Origin: Athripsodes cinereus
Taxonomy: Eukaryota; Arthropoda; Insecta; Trichoptera; Leptoceridae
Reading direction: 5' to 3'
Assembly: GCA_947579605.1 (NCBI GenBank)
Contig: OX388312.1
Location: forward strand, 26,125,313 to 26,189,312
Length of the DNA stretch: 64,000 nt
Shown: in pieces, positions 1 to 13,470 of the stretch
How the letters are laid out: each line of letters starts with the position of its first letter
How positions within the stretch are numbered: position 1 is the stretch's first letter
Notes under the pieces: model-generated
The model's input: the letters and a program-made list of their open reading frames with translations, nothing else
Told to the model about the DNA's origin: nothing
Databases searched by the model: none
Translations under genes and position numbers: made by a program

Positions 1-17
1 AGCAAATATTTTGAAAT

Positions 18-74
18 CATTCTCTCTCATTCAACTTTAAAGTTGGAAACTTTAAAGTTGAATGAGAGAGAATG
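18..74. repeat. Perfect 27-bp inverted repeat (hairpin)
   Basis: Bases 18-44 and 48-74 are exact reverse complements around a 3-base loop (GGA). The inner part of each arm, AACTTTAAAGTT, is itself palindromic. The transcript would form a 27-bp stem. No transposon flanks or duplicated target are visible, so its origin is unknown. Confidence 0.9.
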
Positions 75-1719
75 TAATCAAAATTTGACACATTTATCAA
101 CTGCTTTGTGATGATTTTGAAAGTATGTTAAAACCCAAATTATTTCATTGAATTTAATCTTTCAGTGTAAACGAGTTGGCACCAGTTTCAGTCCTGATGA
201 AGCCAACTCGTTGATGGAAGCACTAAGCGCATATGTGGAATACGACATAATTATACCCACACTTTTGTGAAACGAAAAAGAGTGTCATGTCATAATATAA
301 ATTAATTAAATATTTCAATTAATGTGAGAAAATTATGATTACTGTTCCACAGAAAAGATGTTATTTATTTTGTTGGTAGTCATGGAAATTATGATTAACA
401 CTGTATTTTCGTTATTACTTCGAAAAATAGGAAAAGGGAAAAAGAAAACTGCCACCCCTGTAAAAGAAGACAATCAAAGTGCTCCCAGGTAGTCGTCTCA
501 TCTTGCAGGTACGGTGCGATAGCGAATCTCCTCAAGTCTCAGCCAAGGTTGCCAGATATATGTAGTAGAATAAATATCTCCTCCAACATGAAACTTAATT
601 CACGTTATCGGGAATGGCATCGTATAATTTTACCCGAGGCGATATTAGTTTGTTAGCAGTAGATAGGTGGGTACACTTTACAGGTGGGTATATTAATATC
701 AATATTATTATTATATAGTTTTATTATAGGTATTATTATGTATAAAGACGTGAGAAAAACATGAGGGCGCCGTATTCAAAACAATTTCTTTACGCCAAAA
801 CAACATCATCAATCATCTACGACTGGTAGAAGTATATTTATATAATCGGAAATATATCTACGATATCTATAACACTCGACACGAGAATCAATAACATTTG
901 AGAAACACATGTTTTATATTAAGCACCTATATATTTCATGTGTTGTAGGTACTAAAATACTTATATAAAAAAAATAAAACCTTCAGTATTTGTGTCATAG
1001 AGTGTAGGTACCTACATAAATTAATGACTTTTTTACTTTGAATACTTTCGTAAATCGTTATGAAATATAAACAAAAACAAGGCAACATATTTTTTTTAAT
1101 TGATTTAAAAGTTAATTGGGCCTTAGCCTTCGAATGAATGCTAGTAAGACTGAGTAAATCTTGTACGAGTTCTGACACCGTACTAATGGTTGGAAATTAT
1201 CCAGGTCAGTAAGTGAAATATCTGGAAACAAATATATCGCCAGAAAGTGATCTCCGATCGGAATTTCCAATCTGCATAGGAACTCCCAGCGGGGCTTTCA
1301 ATAACATGGACAGAATTTGGATGAAAACTGAGATTCAGTGTCAGGACGAAATGATTGGTATGTTTACACACCTATAAATTTAAAATTTCCTTGAATATAC
1401 CTAAATAAAATTGTTTCTCTATCAACCTTTCTTTCTCTTTCTCTCATTCACCCTCAAGCTACGGTCCCACAACCCAGCCTGTGTACCTATGTATACATAA
1501 ATGTTTGTTCTTCTGAATGAGAAACTTTCAGCTGAATATGTCAAATTTCTTTACAATAAATTTTCCATTTCATTAATTGACTGACTATCGCAGAGTGATC
1601 TTTACATAGTAAAATTTCTAACAAAAGAAATATATGACTCATTCAATCACTTCTATTGACTTAGTATACTTTTGTTTTTCCATGATATTCATAGAGATAT
1701 GAAAGTACAGAGAAAATAA
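75..1719. other. Unannotated AT-rich sequence
   Basis: I see no gene here. Open frames are short and unlike any family I recognise. The palindromic microsatellite GTAGGTACCTAC occurs at 1004-1015. There are A/T runs near 965-985 and 1089-1098, and a pyrimidine-rich stretch (TTTCTCTTT type) near 1425-1445. Confidence 0.6.
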
Positions 1720-1943
1720 AATGTCTCTCACTCTTTTTTGTAAGTGTTTGAGTGTCCGATAAAAGAAAATGTTTGTAAAACATCATGAATAAGACATTTG
1801 ACACCTTAGTTTAAGCGAAGAGTTATGCCATCCATTCTGAATGTCTTAATCTTTTATTGTCACGGAGAAGAAAGCTTTTTTGTTTATAACATGCTATAAG
1901 TCCGCTGGCTACTCCTTTTTGAGATATGACATGATGGTATAGA
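1720..1943 (+). mobile_element. SINE-like repeat, near full length, diverged
   Basis: This aligns along its length with the intact copy at 50892-51133. The shared blocks, in order, are the 'GTCTC' head region, 'GAGTGTCC', 'CCATCC..GAATGTCTT', 'ATTGTCACGGAGAAGA', the CTGGCTAC block and the terminal GATATG-ACATGATGGTATAG. Many substitutions suggest an old insertion. No target-site duplication was found. Confidence 0.75.
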
Positions 1944-4900
1944 TGAATATATAATTATGAAGTGTGGTAGGTATACAGTAGAACGATTATGATTTTTTTA
2001 CCCCCTACAGTATAATGAAATTCCCTGAGAGTTAAATTAAGGTAAACGTGAAAACAAATGATCAAATACTTTATCTACTTGCTTCACAAATTTTAAAATA
2101 AGTAAAATCTAGCCCTATCAGAACTTTTCATTAAAAAAATAAACTTTATTCTCTGAGAGTTTTTAAAGGTATGCTCCTAATAAAAGAGCGCAAGGGTTCA
2201 AATGTGTATAACTACATATTATTATGTAGGTATATATCGATAACGACCGGCGCGGGCGTGCGAGTGATAGTAGAGTTGTTGATTTCTTTCGAAAGCCCGG
2301 ACAAGACCAAAGAGTATAATGGTATTGTGTTTTATGCTAATTTAATGGCCAGGAGATGTAGTAATTAATATTAACCGTTAGTGGAAGTGTGGCGCATTAT
2401 AAAGCACCGTCACAGTAGGTACTTCCCTATTACCACCAGTTAGTGATTTTAATCTGCAAAGTAGTTTGCATTTTCCACCATTAAAATTTACGCGAAGTAG
2501 AAACAATATAACACGACTGTACCCGCTACTATCTATCTGCATAAGGATCGGAAAGTATGTACATACATACATACATAGTAGGTTTTTGTATCGCAGTTGG
2601 GTTTAGAACATTTTGTTGGTTGTAGTTATGGGTCTGGCTTGACCATTATTTAGATTGCAAATATACCCCCAACCCCAAAATAGTTCCACAGCAATTAGTG
2701 ATAAGGCGTTGTGACCTAATTGCCTTTCTGCGGCCAATAATCGTACCATTGGTAGATATTATAATGCACGTGAAAACTCGTACTACATTATTACCTACAC
2801 ACTGTCCATGCGACACAATGCATTCAACATTCGTCCGTCCATTAAAGCAACCTTTAATGAAGTAATCTTTGAATCAGCCGGTAAGCAACTATGTAGGCAT
2901 ATGCGTACCCATCTGTATAATACAAAGCGATTTAAACGAAGACTTTTTGTATTAGTTTTCCGAATATGTTCCAAACCTTTGTTTCCTAGAATATACCTAA
3001 TATTCTATTTTAACATTATTCACACAATCAAACAGTCGTCTACAGAAAATGCTTACAAAATATACCTGTATTTAATATGTGAACCAGCAAAGATCCTTAA
3101 TTTATCAATTCTACGGAATAGCTTACCACAATCTTAAAAAAATCCTAAATACAATTTACAAATCAAAGAATAAATGAGTCACAAAATGAATTGGAATGCA
3201 TAAAATAAGAAAATATAAGATAGAATAAAAACACTGGTACAGTAAATAAATAAAAGGTAAATAAATTTCAAAATATATTAATTGATTAAGAAGATAATAT
3301 AAGAACCAACTTGTATATATATTATATTATTTATATGATAACTTGTAGTTTTTGGAAAAAAAATATACTAAACGGAAACAAACAGTGCACAAATTTAAAA
3401 ATTGTCTTGAACTTATTTTCAAAATGACAGGTTATCCTCACCCTTTTATTTTTGCCCACTGACGATGAAAGTCTAAATATATGGAGATCTGATTACATCA
3501 ATTACCGGACGATATTATTGTGTCCGTACTTTGATTAGCAAAATTAAAATTGGACAAGAAAAATGAGTAGGGAAAACCGACTCATGCTGAAATATTCTTT
3601 TACCTCTAACAGTTTTTTGCTTAGCGTAGATGCTAAGATAAGGAAATAACCATCATAATATTCTTAATTTAAAACTGCTACCAGTATCAGCAAATCAAGG
3701 AAATTCGTTACAACATTCTAAAGAACATACAAAAATATTAATCATACTCAATTACAGTAAAAGTAAATTAGTTAACATTAGTTAACAATAAACCAATTAA
3801 CATTTATTTCATCCACAAAATATAATGTTTGTAAAACTAATTAACGTTAAGCTAACAATATTTCCTATATCGGACTTAACGGCAAGCGAAATTGCATGCC
3901 TTGGGAATCATTATAAAATTCTCTCTATCCACCGAGAACACTACCAGAGCAAGTAAGTATGTAATGTGAGGATATTATGTAAGTAGGTAGTTTCTTATCA
4001 TATAATATTTTATTAGCTCGTTAATAAGCATTTAAGCATGCTGCTAATGTGCCTCTAGTGAAGTAGGCTATTGGAAAAATATGAATATAGTAATAACACT
4101 GTTCCGATAGTAGGCGGTACCCATTGAAAGTTTTAAATTTATATCCTGCGATAAGGTTTTATTACGCAGATAGATTGTAACGAAATGGGAGCAACGGGTC
4201 AGCAGCACCAACGCCGCCAAGTAGATTTTTTCTAGTCGATAAGAAAACCACGAATCGATCCATTTTTTAAAATGAATATTGATCTTGAATGTTATAAGTT
4301 TGGAAGGTCAAACGTTATATGAAAAGCACATTTCTCAAGTTTTGTGCCCAAGTTTAGAACTTATATTTTTAAAAATGTTCATGAAGGTGTCCGCTGTTAA
4401 CTTGGGAGAAAACTCCAGATAGAATCCAGATCACAATATTTTATATTAACATAAATATTTCATATTATTGCTTTCCATGAAAGGTAGATAATAAGATCAG
4501 TTGTACACGTTTTTACTTTTTATAAGGATTGACTTACAATTAATTATTCTAATCACGTGCCTATGTTTTACTAGAATTAGGACTTCATTGGCACATAAAT
4601 AATAATAATAGACGATTTATAATGCGCCGTTTTGTGGAATAAATCCACATGGTATTTATTATGTGCGATTTACTTATAAGATACGTAGATATGCCTCTCA
4701 TCCTGGATATTTTCATCACAGCACAAATTGATTTGATAATAACTTTAGTGAGTGAAAAAATATCATACCAATTTATATACAGTATAAAATGAAAATACGT
4801 ATTTGCGCGTCATAGGGAGTAGCATAATATTGCATTTTAGTATTTTATAGCGCTGTAAAAACTTTTTTAATGACTCGCCTCTGTAACAGAGTGGTTCTCA

Positions 4901-5334
4901 TTAGTGGAAACACTCATTTTCAAGATCTGACGTGGACTTTAAGGGTTAGTTAGTTTTACACGTATTTAGACACCTACATAGTGGTTTTTTATTTTCAGTT
5001 TGTGTCAGGAGTTGAAAGTGTATATTTCATAATTTTCGACGTAAGATTAAAAAAAGCTTTTTTTATTTATATTGATTGAAGATTTAAATCGAGAATTTTT
5101 TCCTGGTGTTCCTTATACCTACTCTTATTAAATTTTGTTTTTATCTAGGAAACATTTTAATAATGCTACAGATATATGAAATGTATATCTCAAATCTATC
5201 AAGAATAAGGTTAACACAAATAAATAAATTGATAGTTTTAACTTGAAACCTACATAATTTGATTACAAATTTATTATAATGTACCAATTCATTTTTCATC
5301 ATTTTTATTATTATTGTCTGTCAAATTGTTTTTT
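1944..5334. other. Unannotated AT-rich sequence
   Basis: No gene or transposon is recognised. There is a (CATA)n microsatellite at about 2557-2576. The open frame at 2808-3137 has no family resemblance and no coding bias that I can see. Confidence 0.6.
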
Positions 5335-5388
5335 TTTTTAGTTTGTTATATGTTTAACGTGTAAAAGGCTCACGCCGTGTACAAGTGA

Positions 5389-5422
<34 letters not shown>
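5335..5422 (+). mobile_element. Probable 3' end of a non-LTR retrotransposon with (TAAA)n tail
   Basis: A T run leads into 'AAAAGGCTCACGCCGTG', then ACAAGTGA, then about nine TAAA units (to 5422). The AAAAGGC..GCC plus (TAAA)n arrangement resembles the antisense copies at 45042-45260 and 59200-59345. Only untranslated sequence is present, so the family assignment is an inference. Confidence 0.4.
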
Positions 5423-5424
<2 letters not shown>

Positions 5425-5808
5425 GTAATGAGACAAAGCGTGAAAATTACAAAACAGTCATCACGAATTATTCCTTCTCGAATATTCCATTAAAAAAGAG
5501 AATAATACATAATGTAATTTCATCCCAATTCCTTACAACATTAACCATATTGTTACTGAGTAATAATATCCTTACTCAACTAAGTCTTTGATCAAAATAT
5601 CGGAATAATATAACGCAGTTATATTTAAAGGAATAACAATAATAATAATTAGAAAATCGTTACCTTATAGGGGTACCAACCTAACTTCTCTGTGTTAAAT
5701 AATAATAATAATAATAATATCAACCGAGTCTCACATGTGTGTGTGTGTGTATGTTAGAATTGAATTTAACTTTCGTAAATTGTATTATTATCAAAATTTA
5801 CGTACATA
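5423..5808. other. Simple-sequence-rich spacer
   Basis: This holds (AAT)n stretches near 5637-5650 and 5700-5720 and a (GT)n run at about 5737-5751. No gene is seen. The TA dinucleotide at 5807-5808 is the left target duplication of the next element. Confidence 0.65.
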
Positions 5809-6200
5809 CAGTGGTGGCCATAAGTATGGAAACGCTTGGAATTTTTTTTTAAATTCCTAGAAAAGTTAGGCTTTTAATGCACTTGAAATGTGTTACAATC
5901 GTTACTCTTATTAAAATTCTAATATTTTTTGGATGAGTCATCGGTTTTTTTTTTACCATTTTATGGTGGTTTTATTTCAACCACCAACATTAAACAGTCA
6001 TAATAGCCCATTATGAGATGCCCCTTAAAGATTGAAATTCTCTTTTTTTTGTATTGTTTTGTAAATATTGAAGTATTTATTTTAACATTTTAATATTTAT
6101 TTATTCTTTTGTTGTTCTCACAAAAGGGAAAAAAATACCTGCTTTTGATAATTTTCATAATATTTTTTGTTAAGCGTTTCCATACTTATGACCACCACTG
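5809..6200. mobile_element. Tc1/mariner-type MITE, 392 bp
   Basis: The element has terminal inverted repeats of 29 bp with one mismatch. The left end begins CAGTGGTGGCCATAAGTATG and the right end is the reverse complement of CAGTGGTGGTCATAAGTATG. A TA dinucleotide flanks both ends (5807-5808 and 6201-6202), the hallmark target site of the Tc1/mariner superfamily. The interior is AT-rich with no transposase frame, so it is non-autonomous and must rely on a transposase encoded elsewhere. The near-identical ends suggest fairly recent activity. Confidence 0.88.
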
Positions 6201-6202
6201 TA

Positions 6203-8697
6203 CATACTACGCGATACCTATGTTCGAACATCTTGTAAAACTTCCAAATGTGTTCTGAATTCGATTCGAATAATTCGTTTATCGGAAAGCAAGCAATAGT
6301 AGGTACCTACATAGAGTAGGGAAAAGTAAGAGGATGGGGTGAGATGGTATAGGAGATATCAGATACTTAATAATGGGATTAGACCGACATATGTTATAGC
6401 TGTAGTACCTATTACCTACCTAATAATAGTGATAATAATAATACAAAGACGAAGTGTTAACTTTATTCTCGTTGCCGTAGAAGCAGCAAAGAACAGGATC
6501 GTATGTTATACACACATAATTATATTATAAGACTGTATTATTTAAAGTGAGCACGGAACATTGCGAAATGAAAGCGTAGCGGTTTGCGGTTATTCTCAAT
6601 GACGTATCACGTGATTTTAAAGAAGTAAGATCGATGAAATCTAGAATACGTATGAATGATGATATGTAGAATGGCGAAGTGAATAATGCATTTTACTACG
6701 CCTGATAAAGAGAGGTATGTAAATATCAATATAATTCTAAAGATGCTGATAAAATTGAATACGAAAATATGATTTTATGTCGAATCCTTGCAAAAACAGA
6801 GTTTTATGGTGAATTCAACGAAGATTCACAAAAAGATAACGAATGACTTTTAAAACAGGTACCTATGAGAAAATTATGTAAAGAAAAAAAGAGTAATTAA
6901 GAGTTCAAATAAATCCCAAAAATAGCGTGAAAACCTATATTTTTTAATGTGTAATTTGAAAATTCATTGAAAATTTCTGCCGCGATTTTAGAACGTAAAA
7001 TCGCTAGCTAGGATCACGTGTATGTTTCTTCCTTATGGTAATAGGTAGTACAAGGAACGAAGTTTGGCACAATTATGTACGTACTACGTAGTACAAACTA
7101 CCGATATGGGAGGCAATCTCACGTACTGAAGCAGGTAATACGCCGGCGTTGTTAGCTGGTTAATCGGCCAAGTTTTCAAATTAAGATCTCGAGATAGTTG
7201 GAGAAGAAATATCATTGTTCGGATTTGTAGTACCAGAGTTCATACATTCAAAAAGGTACCACAGATTCATACATATTATGGAAGTGTGTATGAAATTCCA
7301 CATTTTAAGCATATGCAATATTATAAAACTAGCATTACGTATGTAGCTTGTCCTTAAAGATGCTATGATAATTTTCATATCTTGTGACTTCTACAGTGGT
7401 CTTAAATAAGTAATATTATCTGCTTTCTATTGACATCAAAGTATCTCATAACAACTGTTCGAGTAGAAAACCCAATGCACGAATTATTTTACATTTCTAA
7501 TATGAACACGAACAGTTATTACAATGATTTCACAATAGATCAAAAATATGGAAAAAATATAAATGGTGAACTTGGAGCATAAGCTTTGTACATAATTTTT
7601 TTTCTGATTAAAGTGTACATATGTTTGTTGGATGATTTATTTGGCGCCATTAAACGGAGCATCCATCTCATTCCGGCAATATTCAGGTTGTAACCTAGAT
7701 GATACGATAAAGTAATTTAAATTAATTGAAAACCTTCCTCAAGTAAGACCAAATTATATCAATTCTCAGTAACACAAATAACCTTATTTTGCACTAGTGC
7801 CTCATTAGTTTACAGAACATTGTATATAAACCCATCATTTTATTCTAATAACTAAACATTCATGAACAGTAAAAATACAATGTAAATATACGTGTCAGAG
7901 GTGCACAACAATTAGTAGTCGTAGCAGTAATAATAAGATTGCTGGTTTGATAGACTACTTCATTATTACGAGTATTTATTTATCTACTTTCTGAAGTGTT
8001 GTTATACTAAAAACGTTCTCCTAATACTTGAAGCTGAACACCGTTAATAAAAAAAGTTTATCTTTAATCCGTTCACGAAAAAGTAAATTTATTAACTCGA
8101 TAATTTTTATTTATTTATTTATTTTTATTGACATAAATCTTTCACCACATCATAAATCAATAACAATATAGGCTATTTATATAGTCCACGTCATCAACCG
8201 ACGGTGTATCTGGTGGAATTTCTATTTAAATAATTATGAATAAACACTCTTTGCAGTAGCATGATGATGAGAGCGGAAGCTCGCGATTAAAGTCATAATG
8301 GGAGTAATAAATGTAAAAAAGTTTTTTTTTATTAATAATATATGTATATATAATTTATCACTGATCTAATGATACATATTCAAAGAAATTAAATAAAATG
8401 AAATATACTGCCACAAAATTGCCAATGTTAAAACTGTTTACTTTTGGCAATTAAACGTTACGTCACTGTTTATTACGGGAGCTAAAAAAATAATGTTAAA
8501 ATTCCAGCAAAACCAAAAAAAAAACATAAAACATGCTACGAAAAAACAGTAACAGTGATACATAAAAAAATGCTCTTAAAAATATCAGAGGTCCTCATTC
8601 CCTAGATAATGTTAGGATATTAATTAAAGATAATATGCTTTTAATCGAATTAAATAAGATTAAAAGTTTCTTGTTAATCCGATCTTTAGAGAAGTTA
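6203..8697. other. Unannotated AT-rich sequence
   Basis: No gene is recognised. GTAGGTACCTAC lies outside this block at 6299-6310 only as a microsatellite motif, and a TTTA-repeat tract is at about 8106-8128. The sequence at 7635-7665 shares a short 'ATTTATT.GGCGCC.TT' motif with 46396-46415, too short to classify. Confidence 0.6.
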
Positions 8698-8707
8698 ATT
8701 CACTCCG

Positions 8708-8766
8708 TTCTCTCTGCCTACCCCACTTGGGACACGGCGTGAAGGTATAGTATAGTAGTAGTAGTA
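8708..8766 (+). mobile_element. 59-bp 5'-truncated RTE-like LINE 3' end with TSD
   Basis: The insert reads CGTTCTCTCTGCCTACCCCA..., encodes the LINE C-terminus SLSAYPTWDTA followed by TGA, then continues AGGTATAGTATAG(TAG)n. The 10-bp direct repeat TAATTCACTC lies at 8698-8707 and again at 8767-8776. This precisely delimits a target-primed insertion. The same C-terminus and tail occur, more diverged, at 35.5 kb and 59.5 kb. Confidence 0.85.
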
Positions 8767-8776
8767 GTAATTCACT

Positions 8777-11700
8777 CTTTAATCCGTTAACTGTTAACGC
8801 TCAGCTCTCCTATGTAATAATATTTAAGCATACAGCAGCGAGGGTTGTTGCATGTGAGGTGATCATAAAGCTTCATCCCTCTTATAGTAGTCAACCTTTA
8901 ATTATTACAACGATTGTTATTTTCTTCGATTCATTTCAGGTGCATAATTGAAACATTCATACTAAGTGTAAGTATATTATGTATGTATGTATAATGACGA
9001 ATGTATATCAGCAATAATGAAGTTTTGAAACAGTAATTATTTAGTTCTTATTACTTAATTTGTATTTAGACTATGTAGCTAAGTTGCGATGATAGGTAAT
9101 ATGCTGAAATGAAAGGGTTCTGTTCGGGTATTTCTGATTAATTAAAAGATTAAAACTTTAATATACACAAGTAAGTAATAATAGTGTTGAGAGTCACGCC
9201 AACCTAAGGCGGCAACGGCGAGTCAGATAATTATCATCATTGATGTAAATTATTATTACTATCTTGTTTGGAAAGCAATTATTACTTGTACTGGTAAACA
9301 TATCCATTTTCTTGTGTAGCTCAAAGCAAACAAATAAAATTTATACCAACATACAACGGATAACTCGCATAACTCTATAACGGATAACTCTACGTTAGCA
9401 TGATATTGGTGAAATAATTTCTGGGAGGTGAATAGGGATGTTTTTATTTTGTATTTATATTTATCTATGGTTTTAGCCTTTGACATGTTATTTTCATTAA
9501 TGCAACAAGTAGAACAGACAGAAAAGTAAGAAAAAAACAATAAAAATATTCCAGATTTTTTACGCGTAGCCAAGTATTTGAAGTCAGTAGGTAAATTTGA
9601 ATATATAACTATAATAGATTGTCAGATAAATAATTAGGTTATTTACGAGTACGTGATGCGAGTTACAGAAAACTTTTTGTTTTCATTGATCATAAAAATT
9701 ATAATACAGTATAAAATAAATGGACATTAAAAAATATGACAAAGCAAGAGTAATAATTATTTTAAATTATTTATTTTATAAGGTGTTTACTTCGATGATA
9801 AAAAACGCAATTGATATGGTTCACAAATTATAATATTTGAATATGATATTTTTTATGGCTACCCCGTTTATGAGAGATTTCGTGATGATATCTAAATAGA
9901 TATAGGCTATTTGATATTTCATCAACGTTTTAATATTTGAAAACAAAAAACGATTGTGGATATTGAATGATATGTGGTCAATGTTCCATTCATGAAAAAA
10001 AAAAAAACAAAGAATGACATGTATGCAAAACATTGTTTGACTTGATCTCAATCATGAAATGAATACAAAATAAAAAAGATAATTAAATAAGATTTTTTTT
10101 TATTGAAAGTCAACTACGTAAAAACATTTATTATAAGTACATCATAACAAAGCAAATGAAACTTTATAAAGGCGAAGAACACTACAATGATGAGCACTAT
10201 AATAATAATAAGAAAAAAGTGCCGCTATTGAAGATTCTATTTAGGTTCTTCGTAGCGGTGAACTGATTTCCTTGAAGGACTTGTTAATCATGTGTCATAA
10301 ACAGACGTCTGCGTTTTGATTGTTATCAGCAGAAGTAGTGATAGGTACTTTTATTATTATCATCCTAAGGACCTTAACAATAATAATTTCTCAGTCCTCT
10401 CTGGATATTACAAACTATTGTGTTTCCTTTCAGAGCGTTATGACAAAGAAAAACTGACGGTATTTATTAATTTTTTTATCTTCCTTCAGGAAAGGATAAT
10501 ATAATGTCTTTTAAAGGGAAACATATAATAGAATTTTATATACTCAAATATTGAAAAAAAAAATAGATTCAGTGTCACTGACAGTGCATACTCCCATTTT
10601 TGACAGTTAAATAATGAAGTGTTTACAGTGATTTTTTAAGTATTATATAGCTGAAGATTTAAAAAAAACATTGTATAGAAAATCCTGTCGTGGTGTTAGT
10701 TATGATCTTTCTTATGGGAGGTTTCTCATGGAAGGAGGAAGAATTTCAAACCATCCAACACTGACCTTCTCCACGTTAATGACGCAGTTTTTTACTAATT
10801 AAGATAATATTTGGTATATTTTTGGGGTTTTGATTAATAATCTCCCACAGTGGAGTGGACATTATACCAACTCCGTGTAATTTACATGTAGAACATTTTC
10901 TACAAGCGAATACAAAATGATACTGTCATGTAGGTAATTATAAAATTTTGGTACTAGTATCGCCATCTCTAGAGATCCGGTGGAAGCACTGGCCGGCCTG
11001 TCCAGAGATAAAGTAGATTCCGTTTTGATCTCCCTCCTTTCCACTCAGCCATTTTGCAAACAGTCGTCCGGCGTCCGCCTTACAATAGGGAACGCCGGCG
11101 CTCAAAAATCTTCCTTTTTCTTGCTTAATAAAACTGTGAGTGTCATATTGTATAACATTCTGTTTAATAATGTGAATTGATTTGTGTGTTTACAAAAAGT
11201 TAACCTGTTTCACCAATAAACTTATCGTTGTGCATAATCATTGTTTTCACTTACAAACAATCTCATTTTTACCCATTCATACATCCTGGGAGAGTTTCTA
11301 TGTTCTGCCAAATATCAGCTAGCTGGACAACTTGGGAAAGAGGTGACAATGCACTCAAGATAAGTGGCATACATCATCAGATGTTAAATAAGTTTCACAT
11401 TATATCAGCTGAAAAGTTAAAAAATGAACTGAAGGCAAAAGCTTATACTCTAAGCAAAAAATAACTAAGGTTTGTGTATCAAAAAGCTGTTAATTGCAAA
11501 TAATAAATATTCAAAATTGCTTTAGTCCATAGTCTGTATTTGAAAGAATTTGAAATTTATCGATTCAAATAGGTACAAGTAGGTACAAAATAACAATAAT
11601 TGAAACAGAACAACAATTAACAGGCAGCCAGTGAATGTTTCGACATTGAAATTTATTTCTTATATTTAATTAAAAGCCATAAATCTATCAGAGGATACTA

Positions 11701-13184
11701 TCTATGTACGTATATTCAGAGTAGTACCTATTATAAAAGGGATCGCTCTAGGGATAAGTGGTTGAAAGGCTTCGATATGTCGGGTGAAAATGTAAAATGT
11801 ATTTGATAATACATATTATGAATAAACCTACAATGTGCGAATGTAGGTATATGTTACAATTCCAAGTAACACAATATTTCTTGAAGTGTAATATAATTTC
11901 TTATTTACATTACTAACTTCTCATATAACACATCTCTGATGAATATGGATGACATGCTTTGTCGTTTCACAACAGTCATTCGAACATTTCAAGTTCTAAT
12001 GTATTAATAAAACTTGTTGATTCTGAAACCCTGAGACCCTAAACTACAAGTGCTGATTTTTTGCCAAAAATTATTGATAAGTGAGATATATTTTTATAAG
12101 CAACCTACTGTAATATCAAACTTTTTAATATTTACAATTGCTGAAATTCAATAATTTTTTACTCTCTAAAATCTTTTTACCATGTAAAGTGAATTTATTT
12201 TCCCGACAGTTTATAAATGAAGAAAATGTGCTAAAGGCTTAATACCTTTTTTATTAACTCACATTACTCAATATTTAGTGTATAAATTACGTCATCGTTA
12301 CGTCTTCTTATACATTGAAGGCCCACCGATCACCCGGATAACGCAGAAGTCTGAGGACATTCATTTCATAAGTATGGAAGGTAAAATTTCAATGGTTTTA
12401 GAAAGTTTTATAGTGCAATGTCCATTGATACGCTGAGATAGCCCAGCAGATACAACTCCATGACAGGACTTACATCGTTGCAGGTCGATTCCAGTTGACG
12501 GATCCTGCGACTCTAAAAGTCCATTCGTAGAAGCAGGACTTACTAGCTCTGTCGATCTCGTCCAGTATATTGGTGGATATTTTTTTCTGAGCTTAAGGGT
12601 CAATTTGTAGATGTTTAAAGAACATAATAGTTCAGAAAGTGTACAAACCTTGTATTATCAAACAATTTTCCAAAATAGATACGATACATACCTACGATCA
12701 AAATAAATGCGGTGCAAAATTTAGTTGCAACCTCAACGCATGTCTTGGAATTGTGTCGAATCCGATACAAAGCGATATAATATCGAATCTCTAGCTCTTT
12801 CTCTCTCCCCGCAGCCAGCCACAATTTATTATCCATGAGGAAATTTATTATGAACGAGCTGGCGTTAATGAAAACCGCAGTCAGTGTGATGGTACGGTTC
12901 ACAAAGAAACGATACAGAATATATAAATAAATTATTTAATATGTTTTCGTGTTGGATAGGGACGATACTCAAAGGGGAATTTGTTAAAATTTTAAAATCA
13001 ATGAAATCAATTTGTGTGAAGTTTTTTTTTTATGACAAAGTATTGATTAAAATGTTTGATATTATTATAAATATATTGCACAGAGGATTTACACATTCTT
13101 TAAAGATGTAATGGAGAGAAATAATCAGAACAAAAAGTACGTTAAATAAGATACTGTGTACCTACGCACTCAGCAAAGATCTGT
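8777..13184. other. Unannotated AT-rich sequence
   Basis: No gene is recognised. A small GC-richer patch at about 10965-11110 (GGTGGAAGCACTGGCCGGCC and following) has open frames on both strands but no recognisable product. It may be an unknown repeat. The open frame on the minus strand at 12361-12603 is likewise unrecognised. Confidence 0.6.
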
Positions 13185-13470
13185 GATACAGGAGGGACGA
13201 TAGACTAAGTTAGCCCATGTTTTGAGAATGTCCAATAATAGTTGGCCAAAAAATACTGTTTATTCGTCCACAAGGATTCCGACAGCCCGGAAGTCCCTCT
13301 TTTACAATTTCTTATTCATACGACAACATATCAACATCAGAGCGCTAGGAATGTTGTGGGAAGAGGTGACTTATTTAACATAGAGAAGGCTGGCTTCTGC
13401 CCTGTGCTTCCGAAAGGAGGGTCGAAGATGATGAGACGATGAAGTAGTCAGTATTTATTTTGTGGAGTAT
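13185..13470 (+). repeat. Unclassified dispersed repeat, copy 1
   Basis: Several blocks match 30060-30285 in the same order and orientation. They are 'TTTTGAGAAT', 'GACAGCCCGGAAGTCCCTCT' against 'CAGAAAGCCTGGACGATCCT', 'GGAAGAGGTGAC', and 'GGCTGGCTTCTGCCCTGTGC' against 'GGCTGGTTTGTGTCCAATGC'. The frame through this copy reads GRGDLFNIEKAGFCP..., which could be an old coding remnant. I do not recognise the family. Confidence 0.5.

Noticed and set aside
10965..11180. GC-richer patch resembling an exon
   Set aside because: There is no convincing splice signal pair and no recognised protein. Open frames exist on both strands equally.
12361..12603. 80-codon minus-strand open frame with LESQDPSTGIDLQRC
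   Set aside because: It looked LINE-like at first, but no conserved motif follows and there is no match to the other elements here.
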